Shown here piece after piece: positions 35,648 through 44,769 of a stretch of 64,000 bases of DNA; positions within the stretch are counted from its first letter, which is position 1, and the number at the start of each line of letters is the position of its first letter. A model generated the notes under the pieces. That model did not search any database and had not been told where the DNA came from. It saw only the letters and a program-made list of their open reading frames with translations. A program made the translations under genes and the position numbers. The stretch is from Crocinitomicaceae bacterium (GTDB lineage Bacteria; Bacteroidota; Bacteroidia; Flavobacteriales_D; Crocinitomicaceae). The DNA lies in contig JADJGJ010000002.1 in the NCBI GenBank assembly GCA_016708105.1, positions 806,001 through 870,000 of the forward strand, written 5' to 3'.

Positions 35648-36739
35648 CTAGTTTGAGCAGTTTTGTGAATGATAATATTTTCCAATTTCAGAGCCAAGTT
35701 CACGTGCTTTATGCCAGTCTTCACAAGCGCCATCCATGTCTCTCAGCATTTCACGGGCATTTCCGCGATTGATATATGCATCTGCATCATTAGGGTCCAG
35801 TTGTATGGCTTTGTCTCCATCTGCTTTTGCCTTTTCATATTCTTTTTTTGTAAAGTATGCTCCACTTCTGTTGCTATATGCAGGCGCAAAATCCGGTTTC
35901 AATTCAATGCATTTGGTAAAATCATTTATGGCATCATCCACCCGTCCCATAGCCATATTGGTTACACCTCTGTTCAAATATGCAAGATGAAATTTTGGGT
36001 CAACACTCAAAGCTCTGTTGTATGCTTTCATTGCCTCATCATACAATTTCATCTTATGTTTGGTAGTTCCAATATTATTCAAAACGAAGGCAAGATTTGG
36101 ATTTCTGCGCGCTGCTTCTTCATAATCTTTTACTGCTTCAGGATATTTCTCCAACATACGGTAACATGAGCCGCGATCATTATAAGCATAAGCATCATTC
36201 GGATCAAGTTCAATTACTTTGGTGAACTGAGTGATTGCTGCGGTATAATCTTGTTGTAAAAATTTCAAGGTACCAAAGTTGTAATACGCTTTCGGATTTT
36301 TTGGGTCCAGCTCAATTGATTTTTGATAGTCTTTTTCTGCCATCAAATAATTATTCAGCCCTTGATAGGCTCGTCCACGCTGAAAATATGCCTTGGCATA
36401 ATTGGGTTTCATGCTAATTACCTGATCACATGTTTTAATGGCGTCTTCGTATTTCTCTGCTTTAATTTCTGAAAGCGCCTTGTTGTAATAAGCTGTTGTA
36501 AAATTTGGATCTGCAGTAATTGATTCTGAGAATTTTTTAATTGCACCAACATAGTCTCCCTGCTTGTAAAGCTCAATACCGGCATTATAGGCATTTTGTG
36601 ATTGTACCAGAGCGGCGTTTGATTGATTTAGTGCTGAAATAGAATCACGATACTTGATTTCTTCGGGTGTCAAATCTTCCTGACCAAAGGATATCACACC
36701 ACAAATTGCCATACTTAGGGTTAGTAATAATTTTTTCAT
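35648..36739 (-). CDS. Secreted TPR-repeat protein
   Basis: The 363-residue protein has a signal peptide (residues 1-19, ending near ISFGQ) followed by about eight tandem tetratricopeptide repeats. Typical units include GDYVGAIKKFSESITADPNFTTAYYNKA and QDYTAAITQFTKVIELDPNDAYAYNDRG; the Gly-Tyr-Ala-Pro consensus is well kept. It is a periplasmic protein-protein interaction scaffold whose partner is unknown. It lies upstream of the OmpA-TPR gene on the same strand, with 119 bp between them. An inverted repeat sits just before its start codon. Confidence 0.85.
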   Translation of the reverse strand: MKKLLLTLSMAICGVISFGQEDLTPEEIKYRDSISALNQSNAALVQSQNAYNAGIELYKQGDYVGAIKKFSESITADPNFTTAYYNKALSEIKAEKYEDAIKTCDQVISMKPNYAKAYFQRGRAYQGLNNYLMAEKDYQKSIELDPKNPKAYYNFGTLKFLQQDYTAAITQFTKVIELDPNDAYAYNDRGSCYRMLEKYPEAVKDYEEAARRNPNLAFVLNNIGTTKHKMKLYDEAMKAYNRALSVDPKFHLAYLNRGVTNMAMGRVDDAINDFTKCIELKPDFAPAYSNRSGAYFTKKEYEKAKADGDKAIQLDPNDADAYINRGNAREMLRDMDGACEDWHKARELGSEIGKYYHSQNCSN

Positions 36740-37090
36740 GTCTGTTTAAGTTTTCTGTATGGTGCTTCACATTTTGTTTTTACACCATACGGGTTTTACA
36801 TTTTTTCCTGCTGAACAAGGCCGATTGGTAATTTGCAGGTATCGGGTTTAATGCTTACAAACCGGTATGCTTTTTTTCGGGAGCATGAAAATAGTGGAAT
36901 TTCAGTTGTTTGCTTATGGTTTACCGGCTGATAATTTTCAACATATGTTAATAACCTATCTACATATCCCTCATTGTTTCTGAAATAATCATGCCATTAT
37001 CAGGGATTAAGCATCATTCCGGCATCCTTGAATACGGGTTACATTATTGTGAAAGAAACATTATTAATAAAACATGTTTATTTTTACTCT
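36740..37090. other. 351-bp intergenic region between TPR gene and crcB
   Basis: Apart from the inverted repeat near 36757-36790 I see no gene, RNA or clear promoter. The part next to crcB was examined for a fluoride riboswitch and none of its conserved features was recognised. Confidence 0.6.
36757..36790 (-). repeat. 8-bp inverted repeat in the leader of the TPR gene
   Basis: GTATGGTG (36757-36764) and CACCATAC (36783-36790) form perfect arms around 18 nt, starting 18 bp upstream of the TPR start. It could be a leader hairpin or an operator. No T-run follows, so it is not a terminator. Confidence 0.5.
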
Positions 37091-37456
37091 ATGAATTTTC
37101 AAATGATACTTTGGGTTTTTCTTGGTGGAGGACTGGGAAGCATTCTCCGTTTTGGTACCGGAAAACTTTTTTCAACTTTATTTTCCGTCAAATTTCCAAT
37201 TGGAACGCTTGTATCAAACGCACTTGCTTGTCTAATTCTTGGCCTTACTTTGTTTCTATTTAAAGACAAAATGCAAAGTAGTGAGTTTTTACGCCACTTC
37301 CTGATCATTGGTCTTTGCGGAGGGTTTTCTACTTTTTCAGCATTTAGTTTTGAAACGGTCAAACTTATGCAGGATGGGTTGATTGGAATTGCTTTGCTGA
37401 ATGTTCTGATTAGTCTGTCGCTTGGATTTGGTATAATTTATTTTCTGGTAAAATAA
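37091..37456 (+). CDS. crcB: Fluoride channel CrcB/Fluc
   Basis: The start at 37091 gives a 121-residue protein with four membrane helices, the usual size; the frame is open upstream to 37028, which would add 21 residues. Family motifs are GGGLGSILRFGTGKLFS, FPIGTLVSNALACLILG (the conserved Asn of the pore) and GLCGGFSTFSAFSFET (fluoride-coordinating Phe/Ser track). CrcB works as an antiparallel dimer that exports toxic fluoride. It is 11 bp from the M1 peptidase gene, with no obvious functional link. Confidence 0.92.
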   Translation: MNFQMILWVFLGGGLGSILRFGTGKLFSTLFSVKFPIGTLVSNALACLILGLTLFLFKDKMQSSEFLRHFLIIGLCGGFSTFSAFSFETVKLMQDGLIGIALLNVLISLSLGFGIIYFLVK

Positions 37457-37467
37457 TAGTACTTCGT

Positions 37468-39168
37468 ATGGCACTAAAAAATTTACTTAGGTCTTTTACC
37501 GCTATTATTCTGTTACTGGTTTTGTGGAAGTGTACTTATCCGCGGAATCCCAGCACACATAATTACAACAAACCGGTCAAATACAATAAACACTTGCTTG
37601 ATTCAACTCGTGGTTATCTTAACCCCATGAGATCATGTTATGATGTGAGGTTTTATCACTTGAATCTTTCAATCTTCCCAAATAAAAAAAGTATTGCCGG
37701 TGATGTCACTATGGTCTTTGATGTCCTCAATACAACACCGAAAATTCAGTTAGAGCTTTCAGAGAAACTTAATATCATTTCCATAAAAGAAAATGAACTT
37801 TCTCTGAATTATGAACGTCAGGGCAAAGCGGTCATCGTTTCGTTTGGCAGAGAATTGCAAGCCGGAGAAAAAATTACCATCGTAACAAGTTATGAAGGCA
37901 AACCCAAAATTGCTGAAAAACCACCCTGGAGAGGTGGATTAGTGTGGAAAAAAAAGAACGGTATTGATTTCGTCGGTGTAGCATGTGAAGATGATGGCGC
38001 AAGTATTTGGTGGCCGCTCAAAGATCATATTTCAGACAAGCCTGATAGTGTGATGACAACATTTAATGTACCACAAAATTTATTTTGTGTAAGCAATGGA
38101 AAATTAGTTGAAGAACGTGAAGGAGAAGACGGAAGAATGATCTACACCTGGAAAACATCATACCCAATCAATCAGTATAATGTCACATTTTACCTTGGAC
38201 CGTTCAGACATTTTAGTCTTGATTATAGAAATAATTCAGGTACACACCCGCTTGATTTTTATGTGTTGCCTGAAAATTTTGAAAAAGCCCAAATTCATTT
38301 TGAACAAACAATAGATGTCATTGAAGTGTTTGAAGAATTGTTTGGTGAATATCCTTGGTGGAAAGATGGATACAAATTAGTTGAGAGTCCGTATGCGGGA
38401 ATGGAGCACCAAACCGCCATTGCGTACGGCAGCGGTTATAAAAACGGAAAATGGATTAACTACGATTATATTCTTGTTCATGAAACAGCGCATGAATGGT
38501 GGGGTAATGCAGTTACTGTTTGTGATATGGCTGACCTATGGATTCATGAAGGTTTTGCAACGTATGCTGAAGCCTTGTATATGGAAAAAAAAGGCGAACC
38601 CTATGACTATGATGTGCTGCTTTCAGTAGACCGAAGTTTCTGTAAAAATAAACGACCGGTTGTAGGGCCGCATGATGTTGCTTATACAAATTACCGCGAC
38701 GGAGATATTTACTCAAAGGGCGCTGTCACACTGCATACCTTGAGAAATGTCATTGATGATGATGGAGTGTTTTTCAGAATTATTTATCGGTTTGGAACTG
38801 AATACCGAGATAGCTGTGTTGCTACGCAAGATTTTATTGATCTGGTAAATTCTGAAACTAAAGCAGATTATACTTGGTTGTTTAATCAGTTTTTATATCG
38901 GCCTGAACCACCTGAATTGTTTTGGTATTATTATGCCGATGGATATAATGCAAAATTTCTCTATCGCTGGAATTCAGAAATGACTAATGCAGATTTTAAA
39001 ATGCCAATCACACTGAAAGTTGACGGTAGTGAAATTATGATCAACCCAACAACTGAACTGCAGTCATATCATATAAAAAATGGCTTGTATAAGGCCTTGT
39101 CAATTGACAGATATGCATTTTGTGTTTTTACTGAATCAAAGAAATTACTAGATGAACTTAATCAGTAA
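37468..39168 (+). CDS. M1-family zinc metallopeptidase, probable lipoprotein
   Basis: The 566-residue protein begins with a hydrophobic segment and a possible lipobox (LLLVLWKC). The N-terminal beta domain (residues ~60-240) is followed by the M1 catalytic domain, with the exopeptidase-type motif YAGMEHQTAIAYG (equivalent of GAMEN), the zinc site HETAHEWW (His338, Glu339, His342) and the third ligand in LWIHEGFATYAEALY. It ends soon after the catalytic domain, lacking the C-terminal helical domain of full aminopeptidase N, as in other compact Bacteroidota M1 enzymes. It probably trims peptides in the periplasm or at the cell surface. Its 3' end overlaps the convergent PKD lipoprotein gene by 7 bp. 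Confidence 0.88.
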   Translation: MALKNLLRSFTAIILLLVLWKCTYPRNPSTHNYNKPVKYNKHLLDSTRGYLNPMRSCYDVRFYHLNLSIFPNKKSIAGDVTMVFDVLNTTPKIQLELSEKLNIISIKENELSLNYERQGKAVIVSFGRELQAGEKITIVTSYEGKPKIAEKPPWRGGLVWKKKNGIDFVGVACEDDGASIWWPLKDHISDKPDSVMTTFNVPQNLFCVSNGKLVEEREGEDGRMIYTWKTSYPINQYNVTFYLGPFRHFSLDYRNNSGTHPLDFYVLPENFEKAQIHFEQTIDVIEVFEELFGEYPWWKDGYKLVESPYAGMEHQTAIAYGSGYKNGKWINYDYILVHETAHEWWGNAVTVCDMADLWIHEGFATYAEALYMEKKGEPYDYDVLLSVDRSFCKNKRPVVGPHDVAYTNYRDGDIYSKGAVTLHTLRNVIDDDGVFFRIIYRFGTEYRDSCVATQDFIDLVNSETKADYTWLFNQFLYRPEPPELFWYYYADGYNAKFLYRWNSEMTNADFKMPITLKVDGSEIMINPTTELQSYHIKNGLYKALSIDRYAFCVFTESKKLLDELNQ

Positions 39169-39485
39169 ACCATCACTTCTTTCATAATAGAATCTGCAAT
39201 GCCATCAGCATTTTTAATGATGAGTTTTACATCGTAAAATCCGAATGTGGTGTATAGCATGGAATCATTTTGAGTGTGTGAATTGAACGCGTTTCCAAAA
39301 TCCCATTCCCACGAAACGGCGTTGAGTGAATTGTCATAAAAATATACCCAGCATGGAGAAATGCACCCGCTGTTTGAAACCAGAAAATCGGCAAATGGTT
39401 CAGGCGCCGGTGCAGGTTTTTCTTTGCATGAAGACAATACGGCAAGCATGATCAAAAGAATGCCATATTGTTTCAGGGTGCACAT
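39162..39485 (-). CDS. Small PKD-domain lipoprotein
   Basis: The 107-residue protein has a lipoprotein signal (ILLIMLAVLSSCKEK, Cys20) and then a single PKD domain: FADFLVSNSGCISPCWVYFYDNS, WEWDFGNAFNSHTQ (the WDFG motif) and TTFGFYDVKLIIKNADG. Two Cys residues in SGCISPCW may form a disulfide. It starts 3 bp after the stop of the S46 peptidase gene, so the two are likely cotranscribed. PKD domains mediate protein or glycan contacts; nothing more specific can be said. Confidence 0.8.
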   Translation of the reverse strand: MCTLKQYGILLIMLAVLSSCKEKPAPAPEPFADFLVSNSGCISPCWVYFYDNSLNAVSWEWDFGNAFNSHTQNDSMLYTTFGFYDVKLIIKNADGIADSIMKEVMVY

Positions 39486-39488
39486 TTT

Positions 39489-41630
39489 TTATCGCACAAT
39501 ATTCATTTCTTCAATCAGGTGATGGGCGTCTCCATACTTGTCAATCACCCACAAAACATAACGAATATCAACCACAATATTTCTGCAACGAGATTCATCA
39601 AACATAAAATCACTCATGGTGCTTTCCCAACTGCGATCAAAGTTTATTCCAATAAGATTGCCTTCTCCATCAATCACCGGGCTACCTGAGTTACCTCCGG
39701 TTGTGTGATTTGATGCAGTGAAACATACCCAAAGTTCTCCATCTTGCGCATACTCACCAAAATCTTTTTTGTTGTAGAGTTCAATGAAACGGTCAGTCAA
39801 TTCAAAATCCGGATTTTTTGGATCATATTTCTGCATGATTCCATCAATAGTTGTGTAGTGCAGATATTGCATTCCGTCATAAGGTTGTGAACCATCTATT
39901 TTTCCGTAAGCGATTCGCATGGTTGAATTTGCATCAGACCACATTTTTTTATCCGGGAACATGACTATCATGCCTTCAACATAGCGCTGCATGAGTTCAT
40001 CTTCTTTAACCATAAACCATTTGTACTTGTCAACTACGTTGTCATAATATGCCGAGTAAATTTGTATAGCAAAAAGTATGGTTGGATCTTTCTGTAATTT
40101 TTTGGCAGATTTAGCGCTGAATTTGTCCAACATAAGTTCTAATTTTTCACGATCTGAAAAAATAGATTTTGTGTATATGGCAACCTCTGTTTTTTCCCAT
40201 GTTTCAATGAATCCTTCAGGCAGTAAATCAGTACTAACGTAACCGGCGTAAAGTGGTGTAAGTTCATGAAAAATACTCTGGTCAAGTTGAGCGTTATAGT
40301 CTTTATAAAAACTCTTCACATTATTTTTTAAGCCTGTAATTGTTTCTTCTAATTTGCCTTCTGATTCTAGTTCATCATACCTGAAAGCAAGTTCATAAAA
40401 ATCAAAAGCAAAACTGATAATTTCCGGTCCGTAGTAGAAATATTCAATGTACATGTTGCGGGCAAATTCATAACGTCCATATTCAGCTTGCAGTTGATCA
40501 AGTTCATCTATTATTTTTCCATATTTTTCCTTCCATTCAGTTCGTTCAGCTGCGCGTGCTCGATACTCTTCTTCAAAAGTTATTTTTTTTCCAATGGCAT
40601 CTAGTTCATTGAGTCCACCTAATTGTCCAATCCATTTTTTCCATGCGTTGGCAATGCTTGCTTGTTTGGCAGAATATTGAATTCGGATGGTGTCATTTGC
40701 ATTCATTGCAGGTTTCATTAAATCTAATGTGTGTTGTCGCATATTAATTCTGGCCGGTGCTTCAGTTTCAATGTAGAATTTTAATTTGCTCGCGGTGTAA
40801 TGTTGATCGGTATATCCCGGAAAGCCATACACCATAGTGAAGTCTCCAATTTGTTTTGGTTTTAATGAAATAGGAAGAGAATAGGCCGGTTTGTATGGAA
40901 CATTATCTGCACTGTATTCAGCAGGTTGATTATTGTTATCTGCATAAATTCTGAAAACTGAAAAATCTCCTGTATGTCTTGGCCAAACCCAATTATCAGT
41001 ATCTCCACCAAATTTACCAATGGCATTAGGTGGTGTGCCAACCAGTCTAATGTCTTCATAGTTTTGCGTAATCAACATAAAATATTCATTCCCCTGACTG
41101 AACGGTTTTATTTTTGCAGCATATCCGCTTTTCTTTTTTTCTTCTGCTTCAATCAAGGCAATATTTTTCTTTATTTTTTCCTGAATTTCTTCAGCGTTTG
41201 CTGTTTTATCTACTCCGCTTAATACTGCTTCTGTTACATCTCTTATTTCCTTTACAATGGTGATGTTAAGCCAAGGGCATGGCAACTCTTCTGAGAAATT
41301 TTTTGACCAGAAACCATTGGCCAAATAATCATTTTCAATGCTGGAATGTTTTTGAATAGCATCGTATCCGCAGTGGTGGTTAGTTAAAATCAATCCCTGA
41401 TCTGATACAATTTCTGCCGTACAGCCTCCGTTAAATTGAATCACGGCATCTTTCAAACTGGAATTATTGGTAGAATAAATTTGTTCTTTGCTCAACTTCA
41501 ACCCATAGGTTTGCATGTCAGAATAAAACATGTCTATGAGAGAAGGTATCCACATGCCCTCAACTGAAAGTGCCTGACCGGCAAAAATTATACTAAACGT
41601 GAACGTGATTATCAGTTTTTTCATTTTCAT
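39489..41630 (-). CDS. S46-family dipeptidyl peptidase, DPP11-like
   Basis: The 713-residue protein has a signal peptide (MKMKKLIITFTFSIIFAGQALS) and the S46 catalytic segments: LILTNHHCGYDAIQ with the catalytic His, FGGDTDNWVWPRHTGDFS with the Asp region, and TTGGNSGSPVIDGEGNLIG with the nucleophilic Ser. Length fits the family (~710-720). The residue 18 positions after the Ser is Arg (NFDRSWE); in this family Arg there is the mark of DPP11, which removes dipeptides with Asp or Glu at P1, whereas DPP7 has Gly. The enzyme is periplasmic and feeds dipeptides to the cell. Confidence 0.9.
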   Translation of the reverse strand: MKMKKLIITFTFSIIFAGQALSVEGMWIPSLIDMFYSDMQTYGLKLSKEQIYSTNNSSLKDAVIQFNGGCTAEIVSDQGLILTNHHCGYDAIQKHSSIENDYLANGFWSKNFSEELPCPWLNITIVKEIRDVTEAVLSGVDKTANAEEIQEKIKKNIALIEAEEKKKSGYAAKIKPFSQGNEYFMLITQNYEDIRLVGTPPNAIGKFGGDTDNWVWPRHTGDFSVFRIYADNNNQPAEYSADNVPYKPAYSLPISLKPKQIGDFTMVYGFPGYTDQHYTASKLKFYIETEAPARINMRQHTLDLMKPAMNANDTIRIQYSAKQASIANAWKKWIGQLGGLNELDAIGKKITFEEEYRARAAERTEWKEKYGKIIDELDQLQAEYGRYEFARNMYIEYFYYGPEIISFAFDFYELAFRYDELESEGKLEETITGLKNNVKSFYKDYNAQLDQSIFHELTPLYAGYVSTDLLPEGFIETWEKTEVAIYTKSIFSDREKLELMLDKFSAKSAKKLQKDPTILFAIQIYSAYYDNVVDKYKWFMVKEDELMQRYVEGMIVMFPDKKMWSDANSTMRIAYGKIDGSQPYDGMQYLHYTTIDGIMQKYDPKNPDFELTDRFIELYNKKDFGEYAQDGELWVCFTASNHTTGGNSGSPVIDGEGNLIGINFDRSWESTMSDFMFDESRCRNIVVDIRYVLWVIDKYGDAHHLIEEMNIVR

Positions 41631-41655
41631 CTGGTTTTAATCTGTACGGTACATG

Positions 41656-41690
41656 CAAATATACATTGTTTTATGAGAGATATTTGCCAA
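41656..41690 (-). promoter_or_regulatory. Candidate promoter of the S46 peptidase gene
   Basis: On the minus strand TATATTTG (41663-41656) matches the -7 consensus; a TTG (41690-41688) lies 24 nt further upstream, one base beyond the usual 17-23 nt range. The -7 element ends 25 nt before the start codon. Confidence 0.4.
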
Positions 41691-41723
41691 CTTTGACCTG
41701 TTTATCCAATTGATATAAGCACT

Positions 41724-42230
41724 GTGAAATTCCAGAATCTGATAAAAAAGGCAGCGACATCAAAATTTGCATTGTTCAAATTGAACTGGTTGCTGGCATT
41801 AATGGTACCCTTTAATAAACCTCATCGCATAAAAATTGCATCAATTGGTGATGATTTTGTCTCAGTTAGAATTCCGCACCGAAAAAAAAACTTTAACCAT
41901 ATCAAAGGTATTCATGCCTGCGGTTTAGCCACGGCTGCTGAATTTGCAAGTGGCTTTCATTTACTGCGCAGTCTTGATCACAACAAATATAGAATCATCA
42001 TGAAATCATTGCATGTAGATTATTTCTTTCAGGCTAAAATGGATGCATTAGCAAGTTTCCGTGCTGATGAGAAATGGATACATGATCACATTCTTGAACC
42101 ACTTGTGAGTGAAAGTTCCAAAACTATTACCGCTGTTGTTGAATTGCATGACACCAAAGGCAATCATTTGGCAACAGCTCAGGTAGAGTGGCAAGTCAAA
42201 GCCTGGGAACATGTGAAAACAAAATTATAA
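41724..42230 (+). CDS. DUF4442 (hotdog-fold, thioesterase-like) protein
   Basis: The 168-residue protein resembles DUF4442, a hotdog-fold family related to PaaI thioesterases. Visible family-like segments are VRIPHRKKNFNHIKGIHACGLATAAEFASGF (the helix and Asn/His active-site area of the fold) and VDYFFQAKMDALASFRAD. The start is a GTG at 41724, directly preceding MKFQNLIKKAATS. There is no signal peptide. It may act on acyl-CoA or a similar thioester, but the substrate is not known. Its neighbours give no functional clue. Confidence 0.75.
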   Translation: MKFQNLIKKAATSKFALFKLNWLLALMVPFNKPHRIKIASIGDDFVSVRIPHRKKNFNHIKGIHACGLATAAEFASGFHLLRSLDHNKYRIIMKSLHVDYFFQAKMDALASFRADEKWIHDHILEPLVSESSKTITAVVELHDTKGNHLATAQVEWQVKAWEHVKTKL

Positions 42231-42273
42231 ATGCTGATTTTTTGTCAGGTTTTTTTTCTCGCACGGGTTTTGA

Positions 42274-42281
42274 TACTTTTG
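42274..42281 (+). promoter_or_regulatory. -7 element (TACTTTTG) abutting the 42286 start
   Basis: An exact TAnnTTTG match ends 4 nt before the ATG at 42286. The -33 position is only TTT-rich. The spacing again predicts a leaderless transcript. Confidence 0.45.
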
Positions 42282-42285
42282 CACC

Positions 42286-42996
42286 ATGGAAGTATTGAAT
42301 TTTATTTTTGTACTTGGAATTAACTTTTCCATTTTCGGGTTTATCTGGGCATTAATTATGTTGGTAGTGAGGCTTTTTAAAAATCCTGCACAACCTTCTA
42401 ATATGTCACTTGATTATGTGTTGCGCATTGTAAAATATTTTTTACTCGTATCGGTTATTGCTAATTACATCAACAAATTTCAAGGGAGTGATTTGGATAC
42501 AAATACCGGTTTAGCAAATTTGATCACCGGTGCAATTGTTTTGGCATTGTACTTACTTGGTAAACTTCAAAATCGGGCGGTGCTTCATCAAATGGGACAA
42601 CATCCCCTTTTCAAACAGTTTGCTTCAACCATTGACCCAAAAGTAGAACGGTTTTTATTATTGGGATCTGTTGTGTATTTTATTTTTTGTGTCATCTATC
42701 CGCAAATGGTTGATAATAAATTAGTGAATTGGTTTACTGATTCTATTCAGAACATTTATGACACACCCATTATTGGTTGGGTGTTTGCCATCATTGCGTT
42801 TTTCTTTTTGGTTACCATTATTTTGCGCGCCGCAAACGTCATCGGTCGCTTGCTCAATGGCCAATCTATTATGCAGCCCGGCGTGAATACAAAATTCACC
42901 TATGAGAGACGCGATTTTCACGCTGATCAAACTAATCAAGATAAATTTTCTGATTATGAAGATATAACTGATGAAGAGAAGGAGCCGGAAAAATAA
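42286..42996 (+). CDS. Integral membrane protein of unknown function
   Basis: The 236-residue protein has about five hydrophobic helices (residues ~5-27, 45-60, 70-90, 120-145, 165-185) and a hydrophilic, acidic C-terminal tail of ~40 residues rich in Asp and Glu, likely in the cytoplasm. I do not recognise the family; it looks like a conserved Bacteroidota membrane protein. It is monocistronic and ends convergently to rimO. A short inverted repeat (GTTCAG 42999-43004 / CTGAAC 43026-43031) lies just past the stop but lacks a T-run. Confidence 0.6.
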   Translation: MEVLNFIFVLGINFSIFGFIWALIMLVVRLFKNPAQPSNMSLDYVLRIVKYFLLVSVIANYINKFQGSDLDTNTGLANLITGAIVLALYLLGKLQNRAVLHQMGQHPLFKQFASTIDPKVERFLLLGSVVYFIFCVIYPQMVDNKLVNWFTDSIQNIYDTPIIGWVFAIIAFFFLVTIILRAANVIGRLLNGQSIMQPGVNTKFTYERRDFHADQTNQDKFSDYEDITDEEKEPEK

Positions 42997-43056
42997 AAGT
43001 TCAGATAAAAAAAATCCTATCTGCCCTGAACGCTTTGCGCCAAGTAAATTTACTTT

Positions 43057-44367
43057 TTAGGCAATGATTTTTCCTGTCAAATCATAATGATCTGCAGAAA
43101 TTATTTCAACCTTTCTAAATTGACCAATTAAAGATTTGTCTTTTGATTCAACAATTACTTCATTGTCAACTTCAGGTGAATCAAACTCAGTACGTCCAAA
43201 AAGATATTTTCCTTCCTGACGATCAAACAATACCTTGAATTGTTTTCCTATTTTAAGTTGATTTAGTTCAAAAGAAATTCCGCTTTGCAATTCCATGATT
43301 TTATCAGCCCGTTGCTGTTTTGTTTTTTGCGGCACATTATCTTTTAAAGCAAATGCTGAAGTGTTTTCTTCATGAGAATAAGTGAAAATTCCTAGCCTGT
43401 CAAACCGACTGCGTTCAACCCAGTCATACATCTCTTGAAAATCTTTTTCTGTTTCACCCGGAAATCCTGATATAAGTGTAGTTCTCAATGCAATGCCAGG
43501 TACTTTATCGCGAATTTTAGCTACCAGTTCTTCTGTCTTTTCTCTGGTTATTCCGCGTTTCATTGCGGTGAGCATTTTTGTTGAACCATGTTGCAGAGGC
43601 ATATCAAGATACTTGCAGATATTTGCGTGATCATTCATCACATCAAGCACATCCATTGGAAAACCTGATGGAAATGCGTAATGTAATCGTATCCACTCTA
43701 TGCCATTAATTTGAGCAAGTTTTTCTACAAGTTCTGATAAGTTTCTTTTTTTGTAGATATCCAAACCGTAATAAGTGAGATCTTGCGCAATGAGCAATAA
43801 TTCCTTTACACCTTGGTCAGCCAATGATTTTGCATTGTCCAGCAATTGATTCATGGGTGTTGAAACGTGATGACCTCGCATGAGCGGTATTGCACAAAAC
43901 GCACAAGGTCGGTCACATCCTTCTGCTATTTTAAAATAAGCGTAGTGAGAAGGTGTAGCTAATAATCTTTCACCAATTAATTCTTTTTTATAATCGGCTT
44001 TAAGTGTTTTTAATAAGCGTGGTAAATCTCTTGTACCAAAGTATGCATCAACATCAGGTATTTCTTTTTCAAGATCATCTTTGTAGCGCTCACTCAAACA
44101 ACCGGTGACATATAGTTTGGAAACCAGACCTTGAGTTTTAGCTTCAGCAAATCGTAAAATGGTGTCAATAGATTCTTGTTTTGCACTTTCAATAAATCCA
44201 CAGGTATTGATGATGACAATTTCTGCATCGTCTTGTTTTGATTCATGCTCAACGGTAAATTTATTGGCTTTCAGTTGAGCCATCATGACTTCAGAGTCAA
44301 ATAAATTTTTAGAACACCCAAGTGTAACTACATTGACTTTGTTTTTTTTCAGCGTTTTAGTTTTCAA
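43057..44367 (-). CDS. rimO: Ribosomal protein S12 methylthiotransferase RimO
   Basis: RimO adds a methylthio group to Asp of ribosomal protein S12. The 436-residue protein has an N-terminal UPF0004 domain (VTLGCSKNLFDSE, INTCGFIESAKQES, VTGCLSERY, giving the auxiliary-cluster Cys residues), a radical-SAM domain with EGCDRPCAFCAIP (CxxxCxxC), and a C-terminal TRAM domain (residues ~370-436). The SKNLFDSE and FIESAKQES segments distinguish RimO from MiaB. It overlaps the upstream secreted protein gene by 4 bp. Confidence 0.96.
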   Translation of the reverse strand: MKTKTLKKNKVNVVTLGCSKNLFDSEVMMAQLKANKFTVEHESKQDDAEIVIINTCGFIESAKQESIDTILRFAEAKTQGLVSKLYVTGCLSERYKDDLEKEIPDVDAYFGTRDLPRLLKTLKADYKKELIGERLLATPSHYAYFKIAEGCDRPCAFCAIPLMRGHHVSTPMNQLLDNAKSLADQGVKELLLIAQDLTYYGLDIYKKRNLSELVEKLAQINGIEWIRLHYAFPSGFPMDVLDVMNDHANICKYLDMPLQHGSTKMLTAMKRGITREKTEELVAKIRDKVPGIALRTTLISGFPGETEKDFQEMYDWVERSRFDRLGIFTYSHEENTSAFALKDNVPQKTKQQRADKIMELQSGISFELNQLKIGKQFKVLFDRQEGKYLFGRTEFDSPEVDNEVIVESKDKSLIGQFRKVEIISADHYDLTGKIIA

Positions 44368-44744
44368 GGCTGATAGCGGTATATGGTGAAGTATAATGTT
44401 TTGCCTTTGCGTGCATGCGCTTTAACAATGTAATAGTTTTCTCCGGTTTCAATAATTTTTGCAAACACATCAAGCGGAGATTTTCTTAGGCCATCATTTG
44501 GATCAGAGAGAATATAAGTGCATTCACCGGTCCAGGTGATGTCAAATTTTGCATCAATATCTTGTGAAGGAATTACTTCGTTCTGATATTTTGCGGTGCG
44601 AAAAATGAAACAAGTATCGCTGGATCCAGGTTCAAGTAAATAAAAACTGCCGGTATAAAATTCTCTGCAGTTACATTCTTTGTCTTGAGCGTTGACAAAC
44701 TGAACTGCTGAAGTCAACGCAATGATTACAATTAATTTTTTCAT
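44364..44744 (-). CDS. Small secreted protein of unknown function
   Basis: The 126-residue protein has a clear signal peptide (MKKLIVIIALTSAVQFVNAQ) and a short mature part with Cys residues (ECNCREFYTG, DTCFIF, GECTYIL) that could form disulfides. I do not recognise the family. It is coupled to rimO by a 4-bp overlap, which looks like operon packing rather than a shared role. A TTG-N17-TAAATTTG promoter (44797-44770) lies inside the end of ftsY, 25 nt upstream of the start. Confidence 0.55.
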   Translation of the reverse strand: MKKLIVIIALTSAVQFVNAQDKECNCREFYTGSFYLLEPGSSDTCFIFRTAKYQNEVIPSQDIDAKFDITWTGECTYILSDPNDGLRKSPLDVFAKIIETGENYYIVKAHARKGKTLYFTIYRYQP

Positions 44745-44769
44745 ATTGGGTAAAATGAAATTACAATGG

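Noticed and set aside
36900..37090. Fluoride riboswitch upstream of crcB
   Set aside because: The conserved crcB-motif features (GGNGAUGG-type start and pseudoknot segments) were not recognisable; the region is plain AT-rich sequence.
42999..43031. Terminator between the 42286 gene and rimO
   Set aside because: A 6-bp inverted repeat is present, but no T-run follows on either strand.
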